From NCBI GenBank assembly GCA_034231615.1, contig CM067315.1:33966156-34030155 (forward strand): a stretch of 64,000 nucleotides of DNA, read 5' to 3'. Both the position numbers and the translations under genes were made by a program. This document shows positions 12,120 to 23,770 of this stretch, piece by piece. Under the pieces are notes generated by a model. The model worked only from the letters and a program-made list of their open reading frames with translations, was not told the origin of the DNA and ran no database searches. The DNA is from Meghimatium bilineatum (taxonomy: Eukaryota; Mollusca; Gastropoda; Stylommatophora; Philomycidae). How positions within the stretch are numbered: position 1 is the stretch's first letter; the number at the start of each line of letters is the position of its first letter.

Positions 12120-12800
12120 GAGGCAGGGTGTACATACATGGGGGTAGAATCGAGTTCATATATAATTTTGGGTAGATGACGAGATATAAATGAGGGTAGA
12201 ATAGAGAAATAAATGTTTGTAGATGAGAGTTTAGATAAACATGTGGGTAGATGAGAGTTCAGATATAAATGTTGGTATGTACGAGATAAACCATAATGTG
12301 GGTAGCTGATATACAAATGTGGATAGGTGAGATATAAATGTTGGCAGAATAGAGGAGATATAAATGTGGGTACATGAGAGTTGAGATATAAATGTGGGTA
12401 CATGAGAGTTGAGATATAAGTGTGGGTAGATAAGAGTGAGTTATAAATGTGGGTAGATGAGAAATGAGCCATAATGTGGGTAGATGCGACATTATGGGTT
12501 ATTTCTCAATGTAGCTAAATGAGAGTTGAGTTTTAAATGTGAGTAGAATAGATATATATGTGATTATACTCGAATTGATATATAAATGTGGGTGGATGAG
12601 AGTTGATATATAAATGTGGGTGGATGAGAGTTGATATATAAATGTGGGTGGATGAGACAGTAGTTAGTAGATGAGAGATGAGCCATAATTTGGGTAGATG
12701 AGATATAGGCCCCTAAATGTGGGTATAGGAAACATGAGCTATGATGTCAGTATATGAGAGTTGAGATATAAATGTGGATGAGATGAGATATTATGGGAGG
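12120..12800. repeat. Degenerate tandem region (atataaatgtgggtagatga-like)
   Basis: Units of about 22-30 bp built around ataaatgtgggtagatgaga recur with many indels. The wording is related to the cleaner array at 13000-13622, so the two are likely parts of one old minisatellite field. Confidence 0.8.
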
Positions 12801-12949
12801 CAGACACGCCACAAACACCACAGAACCCCAACCGTCTCGATATAACCAACATGGACATCAGTCCTAGGTTGAAAGAGGCGGGCCTCAACCAAATGAGGCG
12901 AAACTCCTACTTAACAAACAACACACAAACAGATATGGTGGGAAAATGA

Positions 12950-13622
12950 GATGTAAATGTAGGTAGATGAGAGATGAATTATACATGGTGGTAGCTGAGT
13001 GATGTGATATACATGTGGGTAGATGATATATACATGTGGGTAAATCATATATAAATGTGAATAGATGATATATAAATGTGAATAGATTATATATACATGT
13101 GGGTAGATGATATATACATGTTGGTAGATAATATATACATGTTGGTAGATAATATATACATGTGGGTAGATGATATATACATGTTGGTAGATAATATATA
13201 CATGTGGGTAGATGATATATATATGTTGGTAGATAATATATATATGTTGGTAGATAATATATACATGTGGGTAGATGATATATACATGTGGGTAGATAAT
13301 ATATACATGTTGGTAGATAATATATACATGTGGGTAGATGATATATACATGTGGGTAGATGATATATACATGTTGGTAGATAATATATACATGTGGGTAG
13401 ATGATATATATATGTTGGTAGATAATATATACATGTGGGTAGATGATATATACATGTGGGTAGATAATATATACATGTGGGTAGATGATATATACATGTG
13501 GGTAGATGATATATACATGTTGGTAGATGATACATACATGTGGGTAGATGATATATACATGTGGGTAGATGATATATACATGTGGGTAGATGATATATAC
13601 ATGTGGATATATGATACATAAA
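12950..13622. repeat. 21-bp minisatellite, about 28 regular copies
   Basis: The unit is tacatgtgggtagatgatat plus one base, with gttgg/gtggg and gatgat/gataat variants. The length is a multiple of three, so long open frames appear on both strands (up to 256 codons minus, 174 codons plus). They are repeat artefacts. Confidence 0.95.
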
Positions 13623-13639
13623 TATGACTAGATATGAGA

Positions 13640-14840
13640 GATATGACTTGACCATAGGAAGTACTTATTTTGTTTAAAAATTCGTATTAATAAACAAATG
13701 AAGACTGACAGAATGGTTGATTTACTGTTCGAACAATATTCAACAAGGATGGAAATATTCTATAACTTTCTAAAGTAAAGATAATGAACCTTCTTTATTT
13801 ACTATTCAAATAGTAGACGGTTTCGGCGCCTGTTTTTGTTTTCAAAGACTGGAGTTGCGTCAGAAATGACAACTAGAAGTCATTAAAGCCATTATAGTCT
13901 CCTGGACAATAAAATGTACCAAATATTGAAAGTGTCCAGTGCGGGTCCTTCGCCTCGAGTGTTGTTTTAGTACGCGCAACTGGCACGATACGCAACATGA
14001 CAGGTGATGAGAGAAAAATATTTATATCCTCGCAAAATACGGCAGTGAATAGGATATTTTGCAAGACACTGTCCGGCGGTCGGGAAGAATAGTCAATGAG
14101 CAAGGGATCAGTCACATCTTTTTCTACCAGTGAAAGGTAAATGCTATTACCGTCCATTGTTCGATTCTGCCCAAAGGCAATGGCAGCTCATTTAGTCATT
14201 ATAGCTTTGCGGGGTCTTTAATTGAGGTTCGGAACTGGCGTTCATCCAACCGTCTGGCCAACGAATGGTCATTGTGTGATAATTGCATAGGGACTGCGGT
14301 GGTAAGAAAGAAATGGACAATATATCACCTGGATGACAGTCAATATTCAGGTGTCATCGCTTGAAAAATAGATCAATATTTATTATTATTTTTTTTTTCA
14401 GGGACGTCAATTCATCTGCTCATTGTACAAGTGTGCGCACGAGTGTTTTTAAGACTATTCAAAACTGTCTGAGTGTTTGTATTCGAATGTATGGGTGTGT
14501 ACATACGTTCGTTTAATACGTATCATACTGTAAGTGTGCGAAGTCCGTCTCTGTCATTCTCAAACTGCTGTCGACCAGTAGGATGTAGTCCAGAGAGAGA
14601 AATGCATGTCTTGTGTCATGGTTTACAATTTAAGCTTGATATCCGCGTCGTATGAACTACCACATCTGACTTCCACATGATATGTTGACTAATTATTGTT
14701 AACTAATTAATAGATAGTCGACCACACTCCTATATCAGTTACCTTAGTTATCTCTTACTGTATACATGGCTGATCACAGTGTTACTGTTTTTTGTGTGCT
14801 CTCTTTACAATATTTGCCTCTGACAATCAAAGAATCTAGT
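13640..14840. other. No gene recognised
   Basis: Contains a 94-codon minus-strand frame (13873-14157) with mixed amino-acid composition but no recognisable domain, splice context or homologue I can name. The remainder is A+T-rich. Confidence 0.35.
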
Positions 14841-14847
14841 TCAATTT

Positions 14848-15082
14848 TAATACCACCACATCGATCTCTCTTATACCACCACATAGATATCTTTTATACC
14901 ACCACATCGATCTCTCTTATACCACCACATAGATATCTTTTATACCACCACATCGATCTCTCTTATACATAACATCGATATCTCTTATACCACCACATCG
15001 ATATCTCTTATACCACCACATCGATCTCTCTTATACATAACATCGATATCTCTTATACCACCACATCGAACTCTCTTATACA
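14848..15082. repeat. Tandem array of about 24 bp, about 9 copies
   Basis: The unit contains ttataccaccacatcgatct with ct-rich ends. agatat and cgatat variants alternate, and two copies carry ataacatcgat instead of ccaccacatcgat. Confidence 0.9.
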
Positions 15083-15274
15083 GGTGGCAGTATGTCTCAA
15101 GCATGTGTCGTTGAGGTTAACACAGTAAATCTTAGGAGGAGATCGTAGTGTCTAGATTACCAGATATGCAACCTCCATTATTTTTTTTTATTGTTGTAAA
15201 GCTGTGATATAACCAAATCGGACTAACGTCTGCGGTTGAAAGTGCGTACCTCACCATAAAAGATATATTTTACT

Positions 15275-15955
15275 CAGCGAGAGTAAATGAAACATATACA
15301 GTCAGAGTAAATGAAACATATACAGTCAGAGTAAATGAATCATATAAGTCAGAGTAAATGAAACATATACAGTCAGAGTAAATGAATCATATAAGTCAGA
15401 GTAAATGAAACATATACAGTCAGAGTAAATGAAACATATACAGTCAGAGTAAATGAATCATATAAGTCAGAGTAAATGAAACATATACAGTCAGAGTAAA
15501 TGAATCATATAAGTCAGAGTAAATGAAACATATAAGTCAGAGTAAATGAATCATATAAGTCAGAGTAAATGAAACATATACAGTCAGAGTAAATGAAACA
15601 TATACAGTCAGAGTAAATGAAACATATACAGTCAGAGTAAATGAAACATATACAGTCAGAGTAAATGAATCATATAAGTCAGAGTAAATGAAACATATAA
15701 GTCAGAGTAAATGAATCATATAAGTCAGAGTAAATGAAACATATACAGTCAGAGTAAATGAATCATATAAGTCAGAGTAAATGAAACATATAAGTCAGAG
15801 TAAATGAATCATATAAGTCAGAGTAAATGAAACATATACAGTCAGAGTAAATGAATCATATACAGTCAGAGTAAATGAAACATATACAGTCAGAGTAAAT
15901 GAATCATATAAGTCAGAGTAAACGAATCATATACAGTCATAGTAAATGAATCAAA
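15275..15955. repeat. 21/23-bp minisatellite, about 30 copies
   Basis: The unit contains gtcagagtaaatgaaacata. Two length forms alternate, ending tatac and tata. The mixed 21/23 register prevents long open frames. There are no unique spacers, so it is not CRISPR-like. Confidence 0.95.
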
Positions 15956-16419
15956 CACTTTAAAAGTATTGAGGTTTTATTAATAACGAAAACCATGCAG
16001 CAAACTGGCGGACCTGGTTCAAATGCCGTTTGTTGCATGGTTTTTCTTTAATTACCCACACAAGTTTACCTCGTCGCCATACAGTTCTCCTTCGGGTGGA
16101 TGTGGTGGGTCACATCTCTGCTCTACTTTCTTCATGAAGACGGCAGTCGTGGAGTACATGCTCTACCGTATGTTTATTATTGTGAGTTATTGTCCAAATA
16201 TATACACTTATAAAATGTGTGGCAAGAAACAAACATACAAACAAATTTACGATATAAACATAACATATTTACATATAACACTCACCATATTAAATTATAT
16301 TCAAGAAATATATGTGTGTGCGTGCATGCGTGTGTGTGTGTGTGTAAGAAATATGGAGGTTGCCCATTGCATCATAGAACGGATACATATGAAAAACATA
16401 TGATTAGGCTGTAGAAAAG

Positions 16420-17180
16420 ACGTTCGTAGAAAAGAACAAAAGCATTCCTGCAAGTTTGCATACTCCCAATAGCACTATATGGTTATGAATCTTGAACAAT
16501 CATCAGCAAAGTGAGAAACAAATATGCAATATTTGACATTAAATTAAATAGAATAATCCTCACAATATTGTCATGTGACGTATTCCTTCCAGAACGTTGT
16601 CTTCGCAATGAACTCTCTGAACCTTTCTCTGTCTTGGGCGATGTGGCTTGCATTTTCTAGTGATGTATTCATGTTATCTTTAATGTCGTCAGTTCATCGT
16701 CTTCTTGGTCTGCGCTTTCTCCTCTACCCAGATACTCTTCCCTCAATTATTTGTCTTTCTAAACAGTTGTGATTTTTTCCTTCCGTGATATTCTAAGTAT
16801 CTTTCTATAGCATTTCATCTCGTGAGGAAATTTCCTCAAAATGCCGTGGACCAAATAAGACCATTAATCGGAAATCTGAGAGAATTGAAAGTAAAAGAAA
16901 ACTGACTAACAACAAGATTCTCTCTAGAACATTTCAATAATTTGGCCATATTAAACGACACGACAGTCTAGAAAAGACCATAATAGGGAAAATGATGCCA
17001 GGGAAATGAGAAAGACGTGTGGAAAGAGAAGATGGACACAAGATATCGAAGACCATCTACCATATTGCTCACAGAAGCAGGAAGATTGGCTCCATATTGG
17101 CAGGGTTTTAAAGGCTGCGATGATTTCTACATCCTGTCGAGGATATACTACCTCACGACGAGGTTAGAAAACTACTATTT
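16420..17180 (+). pseudogene. LINE C-terminal region interrupted by an inverted LINE piece
   Basis: The first + part (16440-16560) reads like AFLQVCILPIALYGYES and FDIKLNRIILTI, the region after the RT in many LINEs. From 16566 to about 16815 the sequence is instead a minus-strand LINE tail (QDREGF-type), close to 5265-5480. The + strand tail resumes at about 16850 with FGHIKRHDSLEKTIIG and ends near the phrase CRG/CRGY-like at 17150. This is either an insertion of one LINE tail into another or a twin-priming-type inversion. Confidence 0.6.
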
Positions 17181-17934
17181 GGCGATCTTCGTAGCGTAGA
17201 GGTCACTGTTTGCTATTTAACCTGGGGTCTCTAGTTCTCATCCCTTTTTCATTGCGAACCATCATTGAGCTAAGTCCGGTTTTAATTTTTTTTATTTGCA
17301 GTAAATATTATCTGTTTCCACTGTTTATATGCTCTCTTCTCTCCATGCTTACTTAGCACTATCTTCCCCTCACACCTTCTTCTTCTATATCATGTTGTCA
17401 TCTGTGCTTCCTCCGTCTTGCACTCGCTACTGCATTTCTTCCCTCGTTCTTTCTTATCGCTACCACGTTACCGCTATGTAAGATTTGTTGGCTGTCGTCT
17501 TATTTGTCATTATGAAGGAGTTTTAGCATAAACGTCGTCTGTAACTATGTCTCGTTATGATGTTGTTTTATCGACTTGTTCTGGTAGCTTGAATTTTAAT
17601 ATTTGCCATGTGTGACCACAGCCACCTATTTCCTATTTATAGTTGTTACTCGACACTGGAACTTTTATCCGTATAGATGAAGCTGTTCGCTCTATCCTCT
17701 AGAAATCGCGAAGTCTAAGCGGTTCGCGTTGTATTGTTTATAAAATGGATTGTTTCAGAGATGTCCGGAGATTCTCACTTGACTTATCACATGTTTGAAG
17801 TGGTACTCTCGGCAGAGGCGTGCCGTTTCGTTCAGGGTGGTGGTATATATGTGGTAACCCGAGTACAATGAAGTCAATACTCTACGTCACGTGAGCCAAT
17901 TTTTACCTAATTGAGACACATGGTTAAGTTATGA
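17181..17934. other. No gene recognised
   Basis: A possible tRNA-headed SINE fragment at about 17190-17260 has weak A- and B-box-like words (gtagcgtagaggtcactg, ggtctctagttctcatcc). The phrase atatatgtggtaacccgagt at about 17845 recurs at about 51245, so another small dispersed repeat is present. Confidence 0.4.
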
Positions 17935-18220
17935 GATTTGGGCAATATCATTTTATCTGATAATAACAGATGATTATGACAATGGAGCAATTGTATTTTA
18001 CCTGGTTGTGACAGATGGTTATGACGCTGGATCAATATTATTTTACCTGGTTGTGACAGATGGTTATGACACTGGAGCAATTGTATTTTACCTGGTTGTG
18101 ACAGATGGTTATGAAACTGGGGCAATATAATTTTACTTGGTTGAGACAGATGGTTATAACACCTGGACAGTGCCATTTTTACCTGATTGAGACAGATGGT
18201 TATGAGACTTGGGCAATATA
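17935..18220. repeat. Tandem array of about 42 bp, about 6-7 copies
   Basis: The unit contains ttttacctggttgtgacaga then tggttatgacactggagcaa. Outer copies are the most diverged. The 89-codon minus-strand frame over it (CHNHLSQPGKI repeats) is an artefact. Confidence 0.9.
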
Positions 18221-18454
18221 ATTTGCAATTTGCAAAGAAATGTCGTCATGAACAGAGATAAAATCAAAGGTAGATGTCTACAAGGTCATAAACATAAAAG
18301 ATTTGACAAAAAATTTCAAGGAGTACAGTAAAATATATTTTGGACATACACACATAAAGATAGTTTTTTAAGGATATACATAGATTACAAAACGATCTCT
18401 CATACGTGGCAACGAGCAAATATTATGATAGGATATTTGTTTCGCAGAAGACTG

Positions 18455-18605
18455 ATGTGTAGGACAGTTGGCACAAATAAAATTGGGACACAACGTATTT
18501 CCATTTTGTGGAATACAGCCTGTTGGAAATCGAGTAGGACTATTGTCGTGCTACGAAGAATTACAGTAGGAGTTTAAGAATGAACGCTGAAGGAGATGAC
18601 TTTAA
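18455..18605 (+). repeat. Copy of dispersed repeat family A
   Basis: Ordered landmarks: gacacaacgtatttccattt, cagcctgttggaaatcgagt, aggactattgtcgtgctac, ggagtttaagaatgaacgct. These match the copies at 52655-52810 and 54605-54765. Confidence 0.75.
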
Positions 18606-19098
18606 TGTAGTAGTTGATGGAGATTATTTGTAGCATATCCCGTCAAGTTTGTAACGATCAAACAAGCATATTTTTACTAGATATTTTTTAGTTACTCGTC
18701 AATGTAGGGCTGCTTCATTTCTCCTTTTTTTCTGAAGATATTGCGTCTTATTTTATGGAAGAACACTAATGTATCTTTATTTTGTGTAGCGATTTTAGAT
18801 GTATCTTAGTTTATTTCAAAGCTTTTAGTGCTGTCTTTATGGATTCATGCAGAATTTCCAAGATGACCAAAACACAAACACTTATCTTCTTGACGACTTA
18901 AGAACGTATGCTCTTCTGCAATTCACCAAAGAGTAGAATCTTTGGCAGGTGATGATCTAGTAAGTGTACCATATGCCGTGTTCAATAAGTATGTGCCTGC
19001 ATCAGAATAGTGCCAATGCCAGGAATACCAGATCTGTCAAAGACAGTGATATCCGGAATCTTGCCTTGTCATCTGATGTCCATTATTTTCTGATAAAG
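18606..19098. other. No gene recognised
   Basis: A+T-rich sequence without recognisable domains, arrays or inverted ends. Confidence 0.35.
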
Positions 19099-19960
19099 TC
19101 CCCATCGAGGCCAGTTCCTTGTCGTGGAGATGGGGGCTTAGTCCAGCCACCAGAGGATGGAAACTAAGACTGGCCAGGCTCTTCTAACAGCCTACGGAAG
19201 GTCGGGTGGCCACCAGACACACCACCATGCTACATTATAAAAGATGATATGAATGTATAGTGAGGTTTTTTTCAAATGAAAACCCCACCAGCAGTGTAGC
19301 TTTACAGTTATATGTTTTTATATGTCGTAATGTCCCGTTGTCAATCATTCTCCTGAAGTACAGGGCCGTCCAACTGTGGCATTGTCAAGATCTCATTGGT
19401 TTGAACTGACACCCATAAACCAACTGAAGAAAGGAGAAACCTGAGGTGAAACCATCCAGGACATGAAGATCCTACATTTCCTTCCAAATATGGCAGACGT
19501 GGCACACATCGTGTGTGCCAGTAGACTATAGGTGACGGGGAATGGAGCGTGATGAAGCACGCATCATATCTACTACCAATAGATGGAAGTCTGACAAGAG
19601 TCACGTCAAAGCAGCATCATGCCAGTTGGAATATGGTGTTTATAGTCCCAGACCATACTTTGTTGGATCAGCCCTCTGTGTTTGAAAACACGCCCCAGAA
19701 ACAAAACCCTAGCATGAAAGTGTCTAAACAGAAAATATCATATGAGCTCGGATGTCTCCGATGAAAGATACGCGCAAGGTAGTTTGCTTCCCGGCTGCAT
19801 TGAGCGAAAAATAAATCACGATGGGTACACTAAACATACTGAAACGGAACATATATGGACTCAGAAATAAGACTTCAGAACTGAGTAAAGCACTACACAA
19901 ACAGATACCCACATCGAACTACTGCAGGAAACTCTACTAGCAAAGAAAAAAAAACAACCA
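19099..19960 (+). pseudogene. Diverged 5' region and start of the endonuclease of a LINE
   Basis: 19099-19200 matches the 5' untranslated end of the long LINE at 41171: shared words include ccatcgag-ccagt, ggcttagt-cagcca-cag and ggaaactaagactgg. Near 19820-19940 a + frame reads ILKRNIYGLRNKTSELSKAL, the start of an AP-endonuclease domain (normally LQWN-x-NGL). The usual Trp-Asn is Arg-Asn here. The body between shows no recognisable domain. This is an old relative of the long element, or of another LINE that shares its 5' end. Confidence 0.6.
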
Positions 19961-20129
19961 CTCAATACCAAGCTACTCCAAACAAAAATATTAATGTCAG
20001 AAGTGCAGAGGCATTGCAATACGATCAATGCCTTATCTACAAAGAGGAACAGCAGTTTAAAATTATATTATTGCACTCACGACAACATGCACCAAGTAAA
20101 GCATGAAAATAAATACTAAGAAAAAAATA

Positions 20130-20800
20130 GAAATAATGAAAATCAGCAAGTCACCAAATCCAGTGAACATAAAAATAAACAAAGTTAAATTAAACAAAAC
20201 TATGAATTTAAATACATAGGAAGTAAATTCACAGACAACGGAAAGTTAGTTACACAGAGAGTTCGAGACAAGATTCCAGAAAACTAACATCGTGACATAC
20301 CAGCTATCACAATTACTGCTCAGCCCAAATATCAAGATAGAAGCCAAGAGACACATAACAAACAGTATTTTATGCCAACACTCTGCTATCAATGCCGGAC
20401 ATGGGCGTTGACAGCAGCCCAGCAGTGAAAACTTACAACATGTGCGATAAAATGCATGAGAAAAGCCCCAAGAGTGACTAAACTAGACAAACTGAGAATG
20501 ATGTAATCAGAAGAATCGGTATAAGACCATGCTCCGAATACATCGAGAAATGGAATAAGATCATGCTCCGAATACATCGAGAAACAACAAATAAAATGGT
20601 TTGGACACATTGTGAGAATGAACCATAACAGGTACCAAAATAACATCACATACGAAGATACAAGGTCAGGGGAAGACCTAGAACAAGATGGATAGATAAC
20701 ATCAGAACAATACTGAACAAATACGGATTCATGGCTACCAAGGCGACACATCTGGCCTTGGATAGACAACTAAAGCTCCCAGTTACCACTCATACGTTAA
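20130..20800 (+). pseudogene. LINE post-RT and C-terminal remnant
   Basis: Frames show FKYIGSKFTDNG (the YLGS...DG motif after the RT), then later WFGHIVRMNHNRYQ, then GRPRTRWIDNIRTILNKYGF. This is the classic order of an RTE/CR1-like LINE tail. Several frameshifts separate the pieces. A duplicated segment near 20520-20580 (gaccatgctccgaatacatc / gatcatgctccgaatacatc) adds a local tandem duplication. Confidence 0.7.
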
Positions 20801-20929
20801 CAGCCAGTGTGAATATTGTTACCACCATCCACCTGGGGATAGACAATATATATTTTTCCCCAATGCATATGTTGTAACAAAAATTAAAAAATAAATAGAT
20901 GCAACAACAACATTATTGCAACATTACTG

Positions 20930-22060
20930 GACAACAAATTTCAAACTGTGCTGAAATTGTATTTTACGGAATTAATATTTCAACTTTGGCATGAAGAACC
21001 TCGCAGATTTTAACAATAAAAGTTTGGACTTTTATTCCTTGTGACTGAAGCCTCTGTTTCAATAAGTGTATGGTCTTCTCTGGCTTCTCAGAGAAGGACA
21101 TCTACGCTACATGAATCCGATTGGCAATTGGATCTGTTGCTGTGGGTGGCTGTCCAATCTTCGCGAAGTGCAACTGTCGGAAATTGGCTGGAAAAGTCTC
21201 GGTGGCGGAGTTCTCTGTCGAGTGAATCCCATAAGTGTTCTATGTGGTTCACGTCTGATAGCATGGCTGGCCACGGAATGGTCTGTATATTGTTGTCAGC
21301 GAGGAACTGGGTCGTGAGCTGTGACACATGAGATCGAGCGTTATCCCGCTGAAAAATAAACCTTCGCGCAGCCAAAATTGGAAGTACGCGATGACGAGCA
21401 ACTTCAACGACGTATCGTTCGGTATTTAGGCGTCCTTCAATTTACACCAGGTCACTTCTTCCTATGAAGATTATCCCCCCCCCCCCGATATCAGTACACC
21501 TCCACCGCCATGTGGAGAAGCCTCATCGACGCTGTTCTGGGCGTAGCGTTTAGGGACTCTGCGGTAAACTTTTCTCCATCTATTGTGTCGCTGGATCACA
21601 AACAGTGATTCATCACTAAAAACCCGTCTCCAGTTATTCCCAACTGTCTGTTGACTATGCTAGTTCGCCCAGTGCTGTCGGCTCTGGCGATGCCGATCTG
21701 TATGAACAGAACTTCTGTAGGATATTCTAGCCCAAAGATTAACGCCACGCAGCCGGTTTCCGACAGTCTGATCTGAAATTCGACGAGCTGCTGGTATTGA
21801 GTGGACTGTGGAGGACGCAGATTCAAATCGATGTCTGAGGTGACGTAGAAGTATGAATGGATCTTCAGCAGAACCTGTGACTCTGGGTCTGTCACTGTGC
21901 CAGTTTTTTGTTTTTGTTTTAAAATCCTCTCCAATGGCGACTAGTGGTGCTTCTATCCACGTTAAATTGTTTGGCGACTACACTTTGTTATTGTCCAGTC
22001 TGTATGATTTCTGTAGTGAGATACTTTCACATTAAATGAATTTGTTAGAGGACCGTCAAT
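20930..22060 (-). pseudogene. Tc1/mariner-type DNA transposon relic (transposase fragments)
   Basis: The minus strand carries transposase pieces in order. At 21935-21890 comes RILKQKQKTGTVTD, the helix-turn-helix linker with the GTVTD word. The central part around 21600-21720 reads VNRQLGITGDG and a DES-like site in other frames. At 21375-21090 comes FQRDNARSHVSQLTTQFL, then PWPAML-SDVNHIEHLWD, the conserved DNARPH and SPD-x-x-PIEH-x-W segments of Tc1 transposases. Tc1 enzymes cut and paste at TA sites using a DDE/DDD triad; the second Asp lies in the DNARSH motif. Several frameshifts make it inactive, and a poly-C run lies at 21474-21486. I could not define terminal inverted repeats. Confidence 0.85.
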
Positions 22061-22329
22061 AGTTTATAGACATTCAATAGTATGGCGAGAGAGTTTTGTG
22101 CTCAGTAAGTTTCCCGGAATTCTCATGAACCTGTCACGATTTACTGACAAATATGATGTTTTAACCTTGACTTCCTTCATGACCTCACGAATCATGAGGT
22201 GAGTACAATTCAGGTAACCACGAGAAGTCAATGACCAGGTGGACACAGTTGATAGGTTGAATGATGTCAAATCAGGGAATATCTTTTATAAAAGTAACTC
22301 CAAAAAAGTTGCGTTTCTTTTTTGAACAA

Positions 22330-22660
22330 TACAACTAGATAATGTATATCTGTCTACTATTCTTGTCACTTGCGCCATTAAGCGTTGTCGGCTGATGGGG
22401 GAGTTCAAGTTGTCTTTGACCATTTGGGTTGTCTTGGTCAGCCCGTGTCTTTGAGGATTTTTTGATTGTCTCCACCCATCTTATTCTTGGTTTTCCTTGT
22501 TCCTTGTAGTCCTATCTTCTGCTGTCGTAAGCGCGAAGGAATGGTCGTGTTGGTTTCATTCTTAGGATATGGTCACACCACCTGGTTTGCTATTTCTCGA
22601 TGTAGTCGTGACGCGAGGCTGTCTATTTCTTTCCTGACATCTTTATTTCTAGAAAACATA
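22330..22660 (-). pseudogene. LINE C-terminal fragment
   Basis: The minus-strand words SLRMKPTRPFLRLRQQKIGL and KTKNKMGGDNQKILKDT match the pattern of a LINE tail (H/S-x-x-RM...G-x-R-x-x-K...). Short and broken. Confidence 0.5.
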
Positions 22661-23334
22661 TATACTGTAAACTCACTTCCAGCAACTTCTATTTACAAAT
22701 ACGCTTGCCGCTAGGTCCTACATCTCGTAGCATATGTTATGTTTGTTTCTAGAGAAGAAGCGGGAAATATGTGTGGTGGTGTGACCGTATTAAGCTATTT
22801 TCTGTGATGTGATAATATTTTAAAATTTCCTTTTGGTACTTTGGAGCTCCAAACCTTCTTTTCTAAGCACTATGCAGAACCGTGCCTTTGTCTTTAGTTT
22901 AAAGAAAAGGGGTTGTGGGGGGCTATTTAAAGAAAATTTAATTTGTTCAGTTTTGTTCACAGTTCCTTATTTTCATTTGATTTTTGATGACCTTTTTGGG
23001 GGAAATCCTCGTTAAAAGTGGTGGAGGAAGAAGGATGTTTACCCGTCTGATTTTCTACAGGAAGCTGGGGATTACGATTCAAACCCCCTCTCTATCTACG
23101 GGCGTTGCTATATTATTAGCCTATTAAGTACTTTTAGATTATCATGGCGAGCCAAAATAAATGTCTTAGCTGTCAAGAATTAGCCATCGGGCTGTTTTAA
23201 TTTCACTACTGATACCCTGAAATAATGGAGAGATACAATTAGTGTAAAATTTTGTAAAAGGAAGGGTTCCATCAGAATTGTATTTCGTATGTGCTTAGCG
23301 ATGCGCAAGAGTCATTTTTACTCATAACCTCTGG

Positions 23335-23770
23335 TCCCCCGGAGACGGATGTGTCAGGCCTTTTACACAAATAAAACGGCGACAAAACGCTTTTCCATTC
23401 TCTGTAACTTATTCTGCTGGAAGCAGGGGGTCTAAGAATTTTTGTTGTTATAAACTCAAGAAAAAGTTGTGTATGGTCTTATGAGCCTTGACAAGCTTGA
23501 TCTGATGTAAGCTTGTATCAGGTGGAAATAAGGTGGTGTGAGCAGGGTAGGACTTCTCATGACTAAACATGCCGATCCACGATTGATTTGCCTTAGAATA
23601 TATGTATTGAACAAAATCACAAAGCCGATGACGTATGTGTTGGACCATTATCGCAAATACAACAGAAATCCAACGCATTTCCATTTTCGGGACTACATCC
23701 TGTTGGAAATCTGGTAGGACTATTGATGGTCCTCCATAATTATCACATCTCTCCATAATTACATGTAATA
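23335..23770 (+). repeat. Two copies of dispersed repeat family A
   Basis: The first copy (23340-23430) has gacggatgtgtcaggcctt, ggcgacaaaacgcttttcca and ctgctggaa. The second (23615-23770) has gacgtatgtgttggaccatt, ccaacgcatttccattttcg and tcctgttggaaatctggtag. The 120-codon minus-strand frame at 23448-23810 is only the reverse of this repeat. Confidence 0.7.

Noticed and set aside
12885-13655. Frames of 171-256 codons on both strands
   Set aside because: By-product of the 21-bp array; open on both strands with YHLPTCI or WVDDIYM repeats only.
13873-14157. A 94-codon minus frame with mixed composition
   Set aside because: No recognised domain, no splice context and no repeat support; cannot be told from chance.
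15275-15955. CRISPR-like regular array
   Set aside because: No unique spacers between repeats, two unit lengths, and eukaryotic context; it is a minisatellite.
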